A stretch of 64,000 bases of DNA from Notamacropus eugenii (lineage: Eukaryota > Chordata > Mammalia > Diprotodontia > Macropodidae). Position numbers and translations under genes: made by a program. Location: contig NC_092872.1 in assembly GCF_028372415.1 (NCBI RefSeq), positions 276,895,206 to 276,959,205 of the forward strand, written 5' to 3'. Positions 1 through 11,245 of the stretch are shown here, piece by piece; within the stretch, counting starts at the first letter, position 1; the number at the start of each line of letters is the position of its first letter. The notes below the pieces were generated by a model. That model was not told where the DNA came from. It did no database searches and was given only the letters and a program-made list of their open reading frames with translations.

Positions 1-19
1 ACATAAGCATGATGAATGT

Positions 20-1165
20 TCATGGCATCTTCCCCAATAGAATGTCCTTGAATGTAGGTACTGCTTCATCCTTGCTTTGTAGCTCTACCAAGCACACTGC
101 TCCACCAATAGTTGGTTGTGGTCCTTCATTTTCAAAGAGGACCGAAATGACACCACTTGTCATTAACACACAGTATGTCCTACTATGTCTCATCAGACCA
201 ATAATAGTTGGGAGGACACCACCACAGGTTAGGCACAGATAGTCTATGTAAACATTTGACGTGAAAATGTCTCTAAATTTGCCCATCTCGTGTTTCTTTT
301 AAGCTACTACAATTCTGTTTTGCTCAGAGAGCACAGAATCTTCTTTAATACAGACACAACATGCTGGACAGTTCTGTGACCATGTCTCCCATGTCTCACA
401 ATCAATTCCAAGCTCTTCAGAGAATGTCCTTGTATCACGTCTTCTGACCTCCATGTACTTACATTGCCACACACTGCCTTCATCACTCTTACATCATGTC
501 TGTCTTTTCTCCTTACAGTGACATAGTCTATTAAATACTAATGTTTGCTGCAAGGGTGCATCTTTGAAGTTTTATTGCATTTAGTTAAATGGAATACAAT
601 ATTGGCCAGGAGAAGGTCATGAGATGCACAAGTCTTCAGTAGCGTGTGACTACTGCTACTGCTTTTTCTGACTTCATTCCTCCCAAGGACTCCTTACCAG
701 GTCTGGTAGTCTGTGCCTATTCTGGTATTAAAGTCACCCATAATCACAAACTTATCCTCTTTTGGCACATTAACGGTGAGGGTCTCCTGGTCTTCATAAA
801 ATTCTTCTTTGACCACATCAGGGTTCATCATGGTGGGAGCACAGGCATTGATGATGATGGCATGATGCCTTCACTCTTTTTAGAAGGCACACTAACTTGT
901 TGACTAGAATAGTTTTTATTACAAAGCCTGTGATAGCTTCATGGCATTCTCCTTCACAGCAGCCTCTCCAGAAAAATGTGAATCCAGCTCTGATTCCAGT
1001 ACGCTGGTCTTCATTTGCCAGCCTTGTGTCACTCAGGGCTGCTATTTGGATGAAATACTCACTACTTCCCAAGAGCTATTTGTCTTTCAGATGTAGATTT
1101 CATGTTGCCCATAAGCAATGCTCACACATTCCATGTGCCAATGGTAAGTGGAATCATCTCTAAAA
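20..1165 (-). mobile_element. Non-LTR retrotransposon (LINE) copy, antisense, endonuclease plus C-terminus, RT domain missing
   Basis: Read on the minus strand, about 1120 to 450 translates as an APE-type endonuclease. It includes 'AALSDTRLANEDQ' (the catalytic-Glu region, here decayed to Asp), a degraded 'MMNPDVVKEEFYED' segment, the motif 'MGDFNTRIGTDYQTW', then 'HDLLLANIVF', 'MHPCSKH' and 'LIDYVTVRRKDRHDVRV'. From about 430 downward it becomes the C-terminal end of the same LINE type: 'EQNRIVVA', then a Cys-x2-Cys plus His/Cys finger around 'IGLMRHSRTYC'. The tail is 'gtcctctttgaaaatgaagg'. The roughly 2 kb reverse-transcriptase segment expected between the two blocks is absent. Frames are broken by stops and shifts, so this is a dead copy. 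I recognise the family as the one behind many 'craniofacial development protein 2-like' annotations; whether its clade is RTE or another is not settled here. Confidence 0.7.
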
Positions 1166-1519
1166 GTTTTTGTATATTGTGTGTATGTGTGTGTGTGAGT
1201 TAATATGTTTCAACAGCATGGTAGGATCCCTGCCAGCTGCAGCATTCAGGCCAGGGTTGGGTGAAACAATTTTTAGGACATCTTTTCTAACCCCTTCCTC
1301 ACACCAGAAGATGAGCCATGTGGTTCTTCAAAAAGGCTGCTCAGACACCCAGGAGGTTTCTGAATCCCACTGCTTCTTCAGTCCAGTGAGAAAATGATCC
1401 TATGGCTTGGGCTGCCTGTGTGCAGTCAACTCCCAGTGCATCCACACCTGCCACTTTTTCATTTGTCTGTCACCACTGCACTTTGAGGTAGGTAAAACAT
1501 GGTAAAATGGTATTTTTTT

Positions 1520-1960
1520 TTTTGACTCATGTATAAATTGGATTTAAGTGAGGCAGAGTTGCACAGTTGTCAGCCTCACTTTCTCTTCCAGAATCCTCAG
1601 AATCCAGTGATAAGACAAAGTCAAGATGATTGGTGATGGTTTGGCATGCAGTGGATGACCTTGGCATCTTTGACATCTAACCAGTCTCTAAACACTCCTT
1701 TAGCCGCCTTCGTGACCACTGGAACACATTGTTTTCATCCACTCAGTCTGCTGGAGAAGTCTTTACATGCTTGGAGTAAACATCCCCATAACTCAATGAT
1801 GAGTTTGAGATCCCTTGGTTACCCTCAACCTGGTTTAGCCTGTCTTCTGAGATGGTTTTACTACGTCGTGGCCACTGTGCATGCTGTAGCTCTTGGAGTC
1901 ACAGGTGAGAGTTGAGTGAATCAGATGGACACCAAAGGTGGAAAGCAACCCTGAAAAGTC
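1520..1960 (-). repeat. LINE 3'-end-type interspersed repeat (same family as near 15.0, 24.1 and 40.5 kb)
   Basis: The minus strand carries the 'cactgcatgccaaaccatc...', 'gaagagaaagtgaggctgac' and 'gcctcacttaaatcc' block, which recurs at 14955-15170, 23955-24235 and 40370-40570. It lies on the same strand as, and 5' of, the endonuclease block at 450-1120. The segment between them (about 1170-1500) may be the 5' part of the same LINE. Family identity is by mutual similarity within this window. Confidence 0.5.
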
Positions 1961-2585
1961 CTCAGCAGGCCTCATACCAGAAGTATTAGTCTTCCCTGAA
2001 CACACTCTACAGTCCCCAGCATATTACAGGTTAATTAAATACTAACTGATTGATAAATTGATATCAGAATTAATTTTTAATGTTTTATTGGTGTTTATTT
2101 TATTTTATTGTTTATTTCCCTCACCATACTTTTCTCCAGCATCCTTCCCCTTCCCTTACAGAGAGCCATATATAACAAATAATATCTTTAAAGACAAAAA
2201 CAAATGAAAAACCCAATACAATGGGTCAATACATAACAGTATGAAAACATGAACGATGTGCAATATCCGTGGTCTATTCATCTCTTTGGAAAAGTGGAAT
2301 AGGGGTCTCTTCTCTACTGTTATGCTTGATCTTTATAATTTTGCTATACATAATTCATATTTAATGTATTCACCAATCTTAGTTCCAGAGGATCTATTAG
2401 AAACATATCTCATGACTCTCAGAAAAGAAATGGGGATTACTTATCTGGAATGTTGCATAGACTGTAGGATGAAGACATTGTGTTAACTGGTTTTACTTAA
2501 TTACTTTTCTGAATTAAAAGAGTGAGGTCTATTGGAGAAGGACAGTGTTAGGAAATAATGGGTGTAGACAAAAGGATCAATGGTG
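1960..2585. other. Unassigned AT-rich stretch
   Basis: The 2060-2150 part has the T-rich then C/T-rich composition of a LINE 3' end read backwards ('ttattttattgtttatttccctc'), but I could not match it confidently to the L1 3' ends elsewhere in the window. No gene is visible. Confidence 0.3.
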
Positions 2586-2758
2586 GAAAGAATTTGGGTC
2601 TGAATTCAGACAATGTGAGTTCCAACTCTGTCTCTGATGATGATCACCTGTTTGACCATGGGTAAGTCATTTAATCACCTTAGTGTTCTCATATGTAAAA
2701 TGAATAATTGGACTAGGCAGTCTCTAAAATCCTTTTCACCTTTAGATTTATGATCCTG
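2585..2758 (+). repeat. MIR-type SINE
   Basis: The order of landmarks is that of MIR: a 'gaattcagacaatgtgagttcc' region, 'gggtaagtcatttaatcacc', 'tcatatgtaaaatgaataat', then 'tctaaaatccttttcacctt' and 'atttatgatcctgg'. Confidence 0.75.
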
Positions 2759-2904
2759 GGAACATTAAAAACATTTAGGTCAAATTCAGAAAAGAAAACT
2801 TTCTAAACTATTTGTCCAATAAGAAGGATCCCAAATGTGCCAGTAACTTTTTTCTATTCTACCCCTGCAAAAGGTATGATTGCAGAATCAATGATCTGGA
2901 AGAA

Positions 2905-3115
2905 ACTTCTGAGGAAGTCTTTAATTATTCTCTCTCATTTTACAGAAGAGGAAACTGAGGTCTCTAGAGAGATCAAGGAGCCTAGAGTTGGAAAGGACTT
3001 TAGAAATGTTCTAGACCATTTCCTTCATTTTGCTATTTGTAATTTCATCCTAGAGAAGGGCAGGGCCTTGTCTAAGGTCACACCTCCATTATTACACTCA
3101 TTGGAAAGCCCCGCA
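2905..3115 (-). repeat. MIR-type SINE, possibly two fragments
   Basis: It contains 'cattttacagaagaggaaac', 'gagttggaaaggactttaga' and 'tgtctaaggtcacacctcc', which are MIR landmarks in reverse orientation, but their order is scrambled. That suggests two overlapping copies or a rearrangement. Confidence 0.55.
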
Positions 3116-3119
3116 GTCA

Positions 3120-3570
3120 AAAAGATCCATGGGTGCTGATTTCAGTGCACAGATTGCCAGAGCAGACTGGGGTTCACTGCAGCTCAGTTGGGAAGGTTTA
3201 AATGGTAGAGCAAGTTAATGCCAGTCTGGCCATCTTTGGAGGTAAAAATATACTTGTTGGCTTCATCCAGTTTCCTGTGGAGATTTGCCCACATCCCCAA
3301 AATACCACACACATTTGGCCAGAATGGCAGGCTATATTCAAGGGAGGCCCAGATCCAGAATGATGGGCGTATCTCAAGGATGAGGAGAGAGTAACATATA
3401 TCGACTTAGTTTTCATTCATAAGAGAGCCACATGATATGTCCTTGAACTCTAGTGTTGATGGAGTTCCTGTCCTTTATACAGCTCTTGTTCTGTGTGTGT
3501 GGGGGGGGGGGGGGGGGAGGGCTCTACAGATGTGACTCTCACCATCTCCCTTACCCCCTAGATGGGGAGG
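3120..3570. other. Unassigned stretch with a G17 homopolymer
   Basis: No repeat or gene is recognised. Positions 3501-3517 are 17 consecutive G after a short (GT)n, which is a likely hotspot for sequencing error and polymorphism. Confidence 0.4.
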
Positions 3571-3790
3571 TGATGGAGAAAAATCACAGAATCACTGAGG
3601 AGAAGGGACCTCAAAGGCATCCAACCCAAATGTGATCAAGAACCCGGCCTGCTGGTTTTAACAAAACTGCTGAAGATCCCTTTCAGTGTGGGCCCATGAC
3701 CACCCAAAACAGCCCATCTCTCTTTAGTGTAATTAATTTTCCTTATCAGAAATCTCTTCCTTACATGAAACTGGAATATAAATGATTAGG
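3570..3790 (-). repeat. Possible CR1/L3 or MIR fragment, antisense
   Basis: 'gaatcactgaggagaaggga' resembles MIR/L3-type ends, and 'aattttccttatcagaaatc' resembles the antisense 'frequently delayed reading' region of CR1/L3 3' ends. The match is weak and divergent. Confidence 0.3.
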
Positions 3791-3838
3791 TAAGTGATCC
3801 AAGATCAATCAATTGTTAAACGCCCCCCAATTCCATCT

Positions 3839-4085
3839 AAGGGCAGCTAGGAAGCATTGGGTCAGGAGTCTGGAAGACCTGAGTTCTAATCTAGCCTCAG
3901 ACATTTATTAGCTGTGTGGTCCTGGGCAAGTCACTTAACCCTTTTTGCCTCAGTTTCTTCATCTGTAAAATGAGCCGGAGAAGGAAATGGTAAATCACTC
4001 CAGTATCTTTGCCAAGAAAACCCCAAATGGGGACATGAAGAGTCAGACAACTCTGAAGTGACTGATCAACTACTACCGCAACAAA
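3839..4085 (+). repeat. Marsupial CORE-SINE with RTE-like tail (SINE1-type)
   Basis: This near-complete copy starts 'gggcagctaggaagc', continues with 'gacctgagttctaatctagc', 'gtcctgggcaagtcactta', 'catctgtaaaatgagc' and 'gccaagaaaaccccaaatgg', and ends 'gaagagtcagacaactctg' and 'cgcaacaaa'. It is flanked by 'aattccatct' (3829-3838) and 'aattccacct' (4086-4095), a 10-bp target-site duplication with one mismatch. Confidence 0.85.
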
Positions 4086-4209
4086 AATTCCACCTTCTTC
4101 CTTGGGTTTCTATATCCAATACTTTGATCCTTCCAAACCCTCAAAACCTTATGTTTTATGGATGTGGTGGTTACTGTTCTATTTTCTTGGTTCTCAAACA
4201 TAGTACATT

Positions 4210-5145
4210 TTTTAAAAATGTTTTTTCTCAATTATCAATTATTTTTAGTTTTTAACATTGAATTACACAAGCTTTTGAATTTTAAATTTTCTCCACTTCC
4301 TTCCCCTCCCCCATCCCAAGACAGTATGCAGTCTGATGATATAGGCTCTACATAAACATTCATATTAAACATATTTTCTCATTAGTCATGAGGTAAAAAA
4401 AAAAAAAAAGAATTAGAACCAATGGGATGAACCAGAAGTAAGAAGAAATAAAACAAAACAAAGCACAAATAGTATGCCTAAATCTGCATTCATACTCTAT
4501 AGTTCTTTCTATGGTTATGGATAGCATTTTTCACGATGAGCCTTTTGGAGTTGTCTTAGAACCTTGCACTGCTGAGAAGAACTAAGTCTAACAAAGATAG
4601 TCATCACACAATGTGGCTATAACTGTGTACAATGTTCTGGTTCTGTTCATCTCACTCAGTATTGGTCCATATAGGTCTTTTCTGGTTTTTCTAAAGTTCA
4701 TCTGCTCATAATTTCTTATACCACAATAGTATTCCATTATAGTCATATACCACAAGTTGTTCAGCCATTCCCCATTTGATGGACATCCCTTCAACTTTCA
4801 ATCCTTTTTCACCACAAAAAGAGCTGCTATTGATATCTTTGTACATGTGGATCCTTTCCCCATTTTTGTGTTCCCTTTGGGATACAGACCTAGAAGTGGT
4901 ATTGCTGGGTCAAAGAGTATGCACATTTTGATAACCCTTTGGGCCTAGTTCCAAAGTGCTCTTCAGAATAGTTGAATCAGTTCACAACTCCACCAACAAT
5001 GTGTTAGTGCTCCAATTTTCCCACGTTTTCTCCAGCATTTATAATTTTCCTATTTTGTCATGTTAGCCAATCTGATAGGTGTGATGTGATACCTAAGACT
5101 TGTTTTGATTTGTATTTCTCTAATCAATGGTGATTTAGAGCCTAA
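4210..5145 (-). mobile_element. L1 LINE, 5'-truncated, ORF2 C-terminus plus 3' UTR
   Basis: On the minus strand the 3' UTR runs from about 4560 leftward to a T-rich (A-tail) end at 4210, and ORF2 C-terminal coding lies at about 4600-5110. The decayed translation shows 'NGEWLNNLWYMTIMEYYCGIRN', matching the conserved L1 'EWLNKLWYM..IEYY' motif, followed by 'KDLYGPILSEMNRTRT'. The reading frame is broken. The truncated 5' end abuts a second L1 in the opposite orientation at 5150. Confidence 0.8.
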
Positions 5146-5149
5146 ATTA

Positions 5150-7735
5150 ATTTTAAAATGTAGCATTATACCAATTAAACTGCCAAAACATTTTTTTAGA
5201 GAGAACTAGATGAAACTAGAAAAGAACAAATTAAAATTTCCCAATTAAACACCAAAATAGAAATCCTTAAAATCAAAAGAGAGATTAATAAAATTGAAAG
5301 TAAAAAAATAATTGAACTTATGAATAAAACTAGGACTTAGTTTTATGAAAAATAGATAAACAATTGGTCAACAAAAATAGATACACCATCGATTAATTTG
5401 ATTAAAAAAGAAGAAAGATGAAAACCAAATTACTGAATGCAGAATGAAAAAAGTGAATGCACCACCAATGAAAATGAAATTAAAGCAATTATTAGAAGCA
5501 ATTTTGCCCAATTATGTACCAATACATTCAATAATTTATTGATATAAAAGAATAATTACAAAAATACAAATTACCCAGATTAACAAAAGAGGAAATATAA
5601 TATTTAAGTAATTATTTTAGAAAAATAAATTAAACAAGCCATAAATGAGCTCCTTAAGGAAAAAAAATCTTCAGGACCAAATAGATTCACAAATGATTTC
5701 TATTAAAGATTCAAAGAATCATTAAGTCAGTACAATAAAAACCATTTTGAAAAATAGGTAAAGAAAGAGTTCCGCCAATTTCCTTCTATGACACAAATAT
5801 GGTTTTGATACCTAAACGAGAAAGTTCAAAAACAGAGAAAGAAAACTATGGATCAATTTCCCAAATGAATACTGATGCAAAAATTTCAAATAAAACACTA
5901 ACAAGGAGATTACAGTAATATATCAAAAAAGATCATGCACTATGATCAGATGGAATTTTACTAGGAATGCAGTGGTGGTTTAACATTAGGAAAACTGCAT
6001 AACTGACCATTGAAAAAAGCATAATTGACAATATCAAAAACAAAATCATCAGAGATCATACGATTATCTCAATAGATCCAGAAAAAACTTTTGACAAAAT
6101 GCAACATCCCTTCCTATTTAAGACACCAAGAAGCGTAGAACTAACTGCAGCTTTCCTTAAAATGATAACTCTATCATCTAAAACCATCAGCAATCATTAT
6201 CTATAATGGGGATAAACTAAAAGCCTTCCCAAGAAGATCAAGGGTGAAGCAAGGGTATCCATTGTCGGCACTATTATTCAATATTGTATGCCATCTATGG
6301 CAATATGACAAGAAAAATAAACTGGAGTAATAAGATGAGTCAATGAATAAATAAAGCTATCACTATTTGCATATCACTTGACGATAATACTTAGAGAATC
6401 CTAGAGAGTCAGCTGAAAAAAAATCACTGAAACAATTAACAACTTTAGCAAAGTTACCGGAAAACAAATAAACCACATAAATCATCAATATTTCCATATA
6501 TTATCAAACAACAGCAGGGAGAGCTAGAAAGAGAAATTCCTTTTAAAATAACTGCAAACAACATAAAATACTTGGGAGTTTACTTGCCAAGACAAACCCA
6601 GGAGCTATATGAACACAATTATAAAATGCTTTTCACGCAAATAAAACATATCTAAACAACTGAAGAAATATTAATTGCTCATGGGTAGGTTGAGCCGATG
6701 TAATAAAAATGAGAATTCTAACAGTGCCATATTAATCAAACTACCAAAGAATTATTTTCTAGAGCTATAAAATCAATAACAAAATTCATCTGGAAGAACA
6801 AAAGGTCAAGAATATTAAGTGAATTGATGAAAAATGTGAAAGAAGTCAGCCTAGCAGTACCAGTATATTAAATTTCAAAGTTTTCATACAAACAAGGCCA
6901 ATGTAGCCAAGATTAGAAGGAAAGCAGGAAACTGGGGCAAAATGTTACAGCAAATTTTCTGATAGAATCCTCACTTCTCAAACATATAGGGAAGTAATTG
7001 ATAAAATGATATAAACATGCAGTTTTCAGAAGAAATCAAAGCTATCCATACTCATATAAAAAATGCTCTAAATCACTACTGATTAGAGAAATGAAAATTA
7101 AAACAATTCTGAGCTCCCACCTCACACTTATCAGATTGGATAACACAACATAAAAGGAAAATGACAGATGCTGGAGAGGGTATGAAACCATTGTGAACTA
7201 TTCCAATCATTCTAGAGAACATTTTAGAACCATGCTAAAGGTCTATAAAATTGTACTTACCCTTTGACCCAGTAATACCACAACTAGTTTTGTATCCCAA
7301 AGAGTTCAAAGGGAAAAAAGAAAGGGATCAATATGTACAAACATATTTATAGTGGCTCTTTTACATGAACTGATGCAAAATGAAGTGAGCAGAACCAGGA
7401 GAACATTGTACATAGTAACAGTAATATTTAATGATGACCAACTGTGAAAGATTTAGTTATTCTGAGCAAGATAATGGTCCAAGTCAATTTCAAAGGACTC
7501 ATGATGAAAAATATGATCCACCTCCAGAGAGAGAATTGATGAAGTCTGAGTGCAGACTAAAATATAATCTTTCATTATCTGTATTATTTTTTGCTTTATT
7601 TTGCAACATTGCTAACATGGAAATATGATCTGCATGAGTTCACATGTTTAATTGATATCATTTTCCTTGTTTTCTCAATGGAATGGGAAAGTACTTTTCG
7701 GTAGGTAGAGAAACTAACATTTTTTTTAAAAGGAT
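5150..7735 (+). mobile_element. L1 LINE, ancient, ORF2 to 3' UTR
   Basis: Decayed plus-strand ORF2 can be followed through its domains. The pre-RT linker lies at about 5200-5700. The RT palm is at about 5780-6420, with remnants of the conserved IS.D.EKAFDKIQHPF block near 6065-6115, LSPLLFNIV near 6260-6285 and a destroyed FADD motif near 6360-6395. 'KYLGVYLPRQTQELYE' is at about 6565-6615, and the C-terminal domain runs to about 7420. A 3' UTR-like stretch follows to about 7735. There is an internal deletion near 7355, where the text jumps from 'atagtggctctttt' to the late C-terminal 'aaatgaagtgagcagaacc'. Many stops make it non-functional. Confidence 0.8.
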
Positions 7736-7744
7736 GTGAAAATA

Positions 7745-8890
7745 AATAATAAATTATTTGAAAAGATAAAGAGAGCTAAATGAAATAATAACAGAATTCA
7801 TTTGGAGGAATAGAAGGCCACATAAAATGGAAAAAAATAGCAATAAAGGAAGAATAACGCTTTGCTATTTTAAATTATATTTTAAATAAGTAATAATAAA
7901 AGCTATTTGGAACAGCCTAAAATTTTTAAAATAGATGTCAATGATAAAGGAGTAAGAAACAGAACTAATCTCAGTAGCCTTGAATTAGATAAAATCAAGG
8001 AAATGAACCATTACGGAAGGCCTATCTAGCCATACAGAATCACTGGGAAGACTGGAGTTTGGCAAAAAAAAAAAAAAAGTTAGACCAGGAAATTACACCA
8101 CATACCACCATAAGTTCTTTCTGAATTCATAACCTAAAATATTAAAGGTCCCATGATTAAAAAATGGAAGAAAATGAAAAGTACCTTTCTCATCTGTGGT
8201 TAGAAGGAGAATTTTAACCAAAGGATAGAGATAATTATGAAGGATAAAGTCAACAGTTTTGATTGTATACAATTAAAGAGTTATTGTACTGACAAAAAGA
8301 AATCAATGGAGCTAAGACATACAGGGTAAAGAATAGAGAATGAACCAGTGATTTCATTGGCAGAGGGAACTCCCAGATGAGAAAATTCCTTTTATCAATA
8401 TAAGACAACTGCTTTTCTGAAACTTAAATTCTTAGAGAGTTACCTAGACAACATGTATCATATATGTGTCAACTGCAGGACTTCCAAGGTCAATTCTCTT
8501 TCCACTGTGTCTTAATGAGAAAAAGAAACTTCCAATTAAGAGGGGGGGAAATCATTCCATCAAATGTCTCTAACAAAAGCCTAAAACTGAAGACATGTAT
8601 AAAGTAAATGGAAATGTAAAAGATATTGCCCAGGAGATAAAGGATCTGAGAATATGAACAAAGTTTCAAAAGAAGGATAACAACTCTCATTGGACATAGA
8701 AGAAAACTTAGTCAATATCACTACTAAGAGAAATACAAATTGAATTCACTCTGGTACTTCATTGCACACCCTGAATTTTGGCAAGGACAACAAAATAGAT
8801 AAAGCATACTCAGGGACGATTTTAGGAAACCCCTTTCCAACTTGATGGAGATAACAGTGACATCACTTTTGATAGGAAGAACAGGCTGGT
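7745..8890 (+). mobile_element. Second L1 ORF2 fragment, interrupted by a SINE
   Basis: It begins with the 'aattcatttggaggaatag' segment, which corresponds to 'aaattcatctggaagaacaa' at about 6782 in the upstream L1, so this is a separate copy and not a continuation. It continues through the C-terminal domain to about 8280, is interrupted by a CORE-SINE (8285-8465), and resumes at about 8470-8880. Heavily decayed. Confidence 0.65.
8285..8465 (+). repeat. CORE-SINE ('gtgatttcattgg' family) nested in L1
   Basis: 'cagtgatttcattggcagag', 'aactcccagatgagaaaatt', 'taagacaactgc' and 'ttagagagttacctag' match the family also seen at 9970-10190 and 40605-40825. It splits the surrounding L1. Confidence 0.7.
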
Positions 8891-8899
8891 AAAACAATT

Positions 8900-9000
8900 C
8901 AATGCCCTTTCCTCATTTGTAAGGTGGGAATAATAATGGCATCTAGCTGGCAGGGCCAGTGAAGTTTAAGTAATTCATGAAAAGTATCTTATAATCCTTA
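8900..9000 (+). repeat. MIR-type 3' fragment
   Basis: 'cctcatttgtaaggtgggaa', 'taataatggcatctagctgg' and 'aatcctta' follow MIR 3' landmarks. Confidence 0.45.
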
Positions 9001-9075
9001 TCAGTCTATACGAATGCAAATGGTTGATAATTAGTGTTGTTGAAATTTTTATCAGTAATACTACTGTTCAATTCA

Positions 9076-9385
9076 GGGTAACTAGGTGGTACAATAGATA
9101 GAGTGCTGGGCCTGGAGTCAGGAAGACTCATCAACATGAATTCAAATCTGACCTCAGACACTTATTGGCTCATTGTTTATTTGTGTTGGTTTGTTCATTC
9201 ATTCATTCATTCATTCATTCATTCATTTGTTTGTTTAGGGCTGGCTAAGTCCTGCATCTCTGCTTGCCTCAGTTTCCTAATCTGTAAAATGAGTTGGAGA
9301 AAGAAATGATAAACTGCTCCAGTATCTTTGCCAAGAAAATCCCAAATGGGGCAACAGTCAGAGATGACTGAAAAACAACTCAAAG
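9076..9385 (+). repeat. SINE1-type CORE-SINE carrying an (ATTC)n expansion
   Basis: The 5' part 'ggtaactaggtggtacaata', the middle 'tgcctcagtttcctaatctg' and the RTE-like 3' end 'gccaagaaaatcccaaatgg...' are all present. The usual 'gtgtgaccctgggcaagtca' segment is replaced at about 9165-9240 by (ATTC)n (about 9195-9227) flanked by 'tttgtt'. Confidence 0.8.
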
Positions 9386-9429
9386 AAAATTGTTCACTTC
9401 AGGACATGAGGGACATTCAATTTCATAGA

Positions 9430-9610
9430 GGATGCAATATGCTCTTGTGGAAAGATCACTAAATTTGGAACCAGGGGACCTGGTTTCAAATCCATTCTTT
9501 GTTATTTATTGTTATGTGACCCTAGAAAAGTCAATTAACCTCTCTAAGCCTCATTTTCCTCATCTACTCTCCAATGATGGAATTGGGCCCTTCCAGCTCT
9601 TGAGGTAGTG
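9430..9610 (+). repeat. MIR-type SINE
   Basis: 'gtggaaagatcactaaattt', 'ttcaaatccattctttgtta', 'gaaaagtcaattaacctctc', 'cctcattttcctcatctact' and 'gggcccttccagctcttg' are MIR landmarks in order. Confidence 0.8.
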
Positions 9611-9694
9611 TCAGTGTGAGTCCATTCATCCACAGAGGAAGATCATCACTCCTACTGTCCTCTTTCAATGGGCACTCTTTATGGTTGTTATAGC

Positions 9695-9795
9695 CCTTAA
9701 CAAACAAATGAATGAATGGATAGATGAATGAATGAATGAGCAAATACAAATAAACAAATGGGTGAATAAGCAATAAGCCAGTAAATAAATAAATC
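9695..9795. repeat. Degenerate (GAAT)n/A-rich simple repeat
   Basis: Irregular runs of 'gaatgaatgaat', 'caaataaacaaat' and 'aaataaataaat' form a decayed tetranucleotide array. Confidence 0.7.
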
Positions 9796-9969
9796 ATCCC
9801 TTGTTGGATTGACTGTACCCTGGGGAAGCTAGTCTTGCATTAGGCAGGCTCGCTGGCAGAGGACCAGCGAGGCCAGGCAACGTGCTGAGTGTTTCAGTTT
9901 TAGGAGTTCTAGCTAGTGCTGGAGAACCCAGGATCCTCTCCACAGCACAAGGAAGCTGGGAGGAGGACA

Positions 9970-10190
9970 AATAATAGGGGATGGAGATAGGGAACAGACT
10001 TGTGATTTCACTAGTAGAGGGGAATTCCCAGGTGGGGAGACTCCTTCCACTAATACTGGTCAGCACCTTCCCAGCAACATAAACCTTAGAGAACTGCCTT
10101 GGGGAATTGAGAGGTCAAATGCCTTGCCTGGGATCACACAGTTAGTGTGTGTCAGAGGTAACAAGCCAGCCCCGAGTCCACATGACACTC
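9970..10190 (+). repeat. CORE-SINE ('gtgatttcactag' family) ending in a C run
   Basis: 'cttgtgatttcactagtaga', 'aattcccaggtggggagact', 'ccactaatactggtcagcac', 'cttagagaactgccttgggg' and 'tgcctgggatcacacagtta' fit this SINE family. A run of 14-15 C at about 10188-10202 follows its 3' part. Confidence 0.75.
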
Positions 10191-10254
10191 CCCCCCCCCC
10201 CCAAAATGCTTTAGGTTCATTACTTTACGTTTGCTGATATACTTCCACGTTGTT

Positions 10255-10378
10255 TGTTCCAGGTAAAGTGTAAGTTCTTTGAGGGCTGGTGTTTTATTCA
10301 TTTTTATTTCTGCATCCTTCACCCCCAGCACAGTGCTTGGCTCAGACCAGACACTTAATAAAGGATTTTTGAAAGAAA
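10255..10378 (+). repeat. L2 LINE 3' tail
   Basis: 'gtaagttctttgagggctgg', 'cacagtgcttggctcagacc' and 'cttaataaaggatttttgaa' match the conserved L2 3' end. Confidence 0.75.
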
Positions 10379-10514
10379 TGAAATTGATATATATCTGCTC
10401 CTTCCTTTTCTGTCCTCCCCAAGATAAACAGACTGGAAGAGAGGAGAGATGGACATGGGGGGGAAGGGGGTCTATGGAGATCTCCAGTGCTTTCCCCTGC
10501 CCCCACCCCTCCAC

Positions 10515-10705
10515 TCTCTCTGCTTGGCTTGCTGTGTGGCCCTAGGCTGGCTGAGTAGCCTTAGTTCTCTCCCGTAGTTTCCTCATCCATACCACCAAGC
10601 TAACAACAGCAACTCAGCTCAGAGGGTCTTTGGAAAGAATAATTAATAAAATTAATTATAAAGCACTTTGTAAAGACAAAGTACTCCACTAATGCTTAAT
10701 GACAG
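10515..10705 (+). repeat. MIR/THER1-type SINE
   Basis: 'ctgtgtggccctaggctgg', 'tagtttcctcatccatacca' and 'ataaagcactttgtaaagac' are MIR/THER1 landmarks in order. Confidence 0.6.
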
Positions 10706-10739
10706 TACTGTAAGCCAGCCGGCCTCGCTAATGGGGTTT

Positions 10740-11095
10740 ATTGAAGAGTTCCTGTTTAGCATAGATTACTTCTTTCTCTTTTCCCTTCCTGAAATAGAAC
10801 AAGCTCCGAATGCTTGAATGTGGAATGGGTGGTCAGAGGAAATGTTCATCACTCGGGAGAAAAAGCTGTCCTTTTCCATACTCCCAAATCCCTCCTCCCA
10901 CTCACCAGGCATGGATGCAGTCTTCAAAAAGAGCTGGAGCCACAGCCAGAGGAAGGGATGGCTTAAGGGAAAGTTGAGCAAAAGCCTTCCTTTACAATCT
11001 ATCTCAAGGATGACTTAAGGAGCAGGTTGGGATAATCATGGTGACATTGCAGACTGATCTATTTTAAAATCATGAGGAACCTGGCTACTCATTGG
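10740..11095. other. Unassigned stretch
   Basis: No repeat, splice-bounded exon or RNA gene is recognised. It reads as ordinary unique sequence. Confidence 0.3.
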
Positions 11096-11109
11096 GTCCC
11101 ATGCTCTTC

Positions 11110-11245
11110 TTTTAGGGAGGAGAAAATGAAAATTCAAGGAGTTAAATGACCTTCCCATGAGCACTCAGGTGGTGAACAGCAAAGCTGAGATATGAACCCA
11201 GATCTTTGGCTGACAGAGTAATTGTCCATTAAACCATGGAAGGTG
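11110..11245 (-). repeat. MIR-type SINE
   Basis: 'gagttaaatgaccttcccat', 'gagatatgaacccagatctt' and 'ttgtccattaaaccatg' are MIR landmarks in reverse. Confidence 0.7.

Noticed and set aside
3839..4085. tRNA-like start of SINE copies as tRNA genes
   Set aside because: They lack a cloverleaf and anticodon arm and continue into MIR-like core and RTE-like tail. They are SINEs.
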